DNA from: Gammaproteobacteria bacterium
Lineage (GTDB): Bacteria > Pseudomonadota > Gammaproteobacteria > Thiohalomonadales > Thiohalomonadaceae
Length of the DNA: 5,036 bases
NCBI GenBank assembly: GCA_026193675.1
Contig: JAPHSO010000298.1
Span: forward strand, 1-5,036
Direction of reading: 5' to 3'
Under the pieces are notes generated by a model that was given only the letters and a program-made list of their open reading frames with translations, did no database searches and had not been told where the DNA came from. Positions 5,033 through 5,036 of the stretch are shown in pieces; the first letter of the stretch is position 1; every line of letters starts with the position of its first letter. A program made the position numbers and the translations under genes.

Positions 5033-5036
5033 ATGG

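Overview
The window reads as chromosomal DNA from a gammaproteobacterium. The best evidence is the D-aminoacyl-tRNA deacylase gene, whose N-terminus (MIALIQRVTRASV) closely matches the enterobacterial enzyme as I remember it. The base composition looks moderate, roughly 45-50% G+C by eye. Three lipoproteins, a periplasmic beta-propeller, a dihaem c-type cytochrome and a DsrE-family protein suggest a respiratory, possibly sulfur-active lifestyle. That last point is inference, because no complete sulfur-oxidation pathway is present.

Every gene I can support is on the minus strand, so transcription runs from high to low coordinates. From the right edge: an inverted-repeat leader (4990-5032); a DsrE/DsrF-like lipoprotein (4975-4529); a strong bidirectional intrinsic terminator (4468-4508); dtd with a TTG start (4410-3967); a 300-bp regulatory region (3667-3966); a dihaem cytochrome c lipoprotein (3666-2719); a PQQ-like beta-propeller protein (2680-1553); a four-helix membrane protein (1453-944) translationally coupled to a membrane-anchored protein with two BamE-like halves (938-249); and the start of another lipoprotein (158 to beyond position 1), also with a TTG start.

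The five genes from the cytochrome leftward may be one long transcript or two or three shorter ones. No convincing terminator separates them; gaps are 38, 99, 5 and 90 nt. The cytochrome and propeller are the likeliest functional unit: both are exported, they lie 38 nt apart, and upstream of them is a site matching both the FNR and CRP consensus at 9 of 10 positions, a second weaker FNR-like site and an 8-bp-arm palindrome. The predicted leader also carries two ~30-nt imperfect tandem repeats, each able to form a hairpin. This points to redox- or oxygen-responsive control of an envelope electron-transfer or sensing module, but the substrate cannot be read from the sequence.

I see no mobile element, CRISPR array, rRNA or tRNA. 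The most unusual features are the compound operator and repeat-bearing leader of the cytochrome gene, the 43-nt bulged hairpin beside the ribosome binding site of the DsrE-like lipoprotein, and the uncharacterised exported proteins themselves. Nothing here proves a new system, but the cytochrome/propeller unit and its control region merit a closer look.
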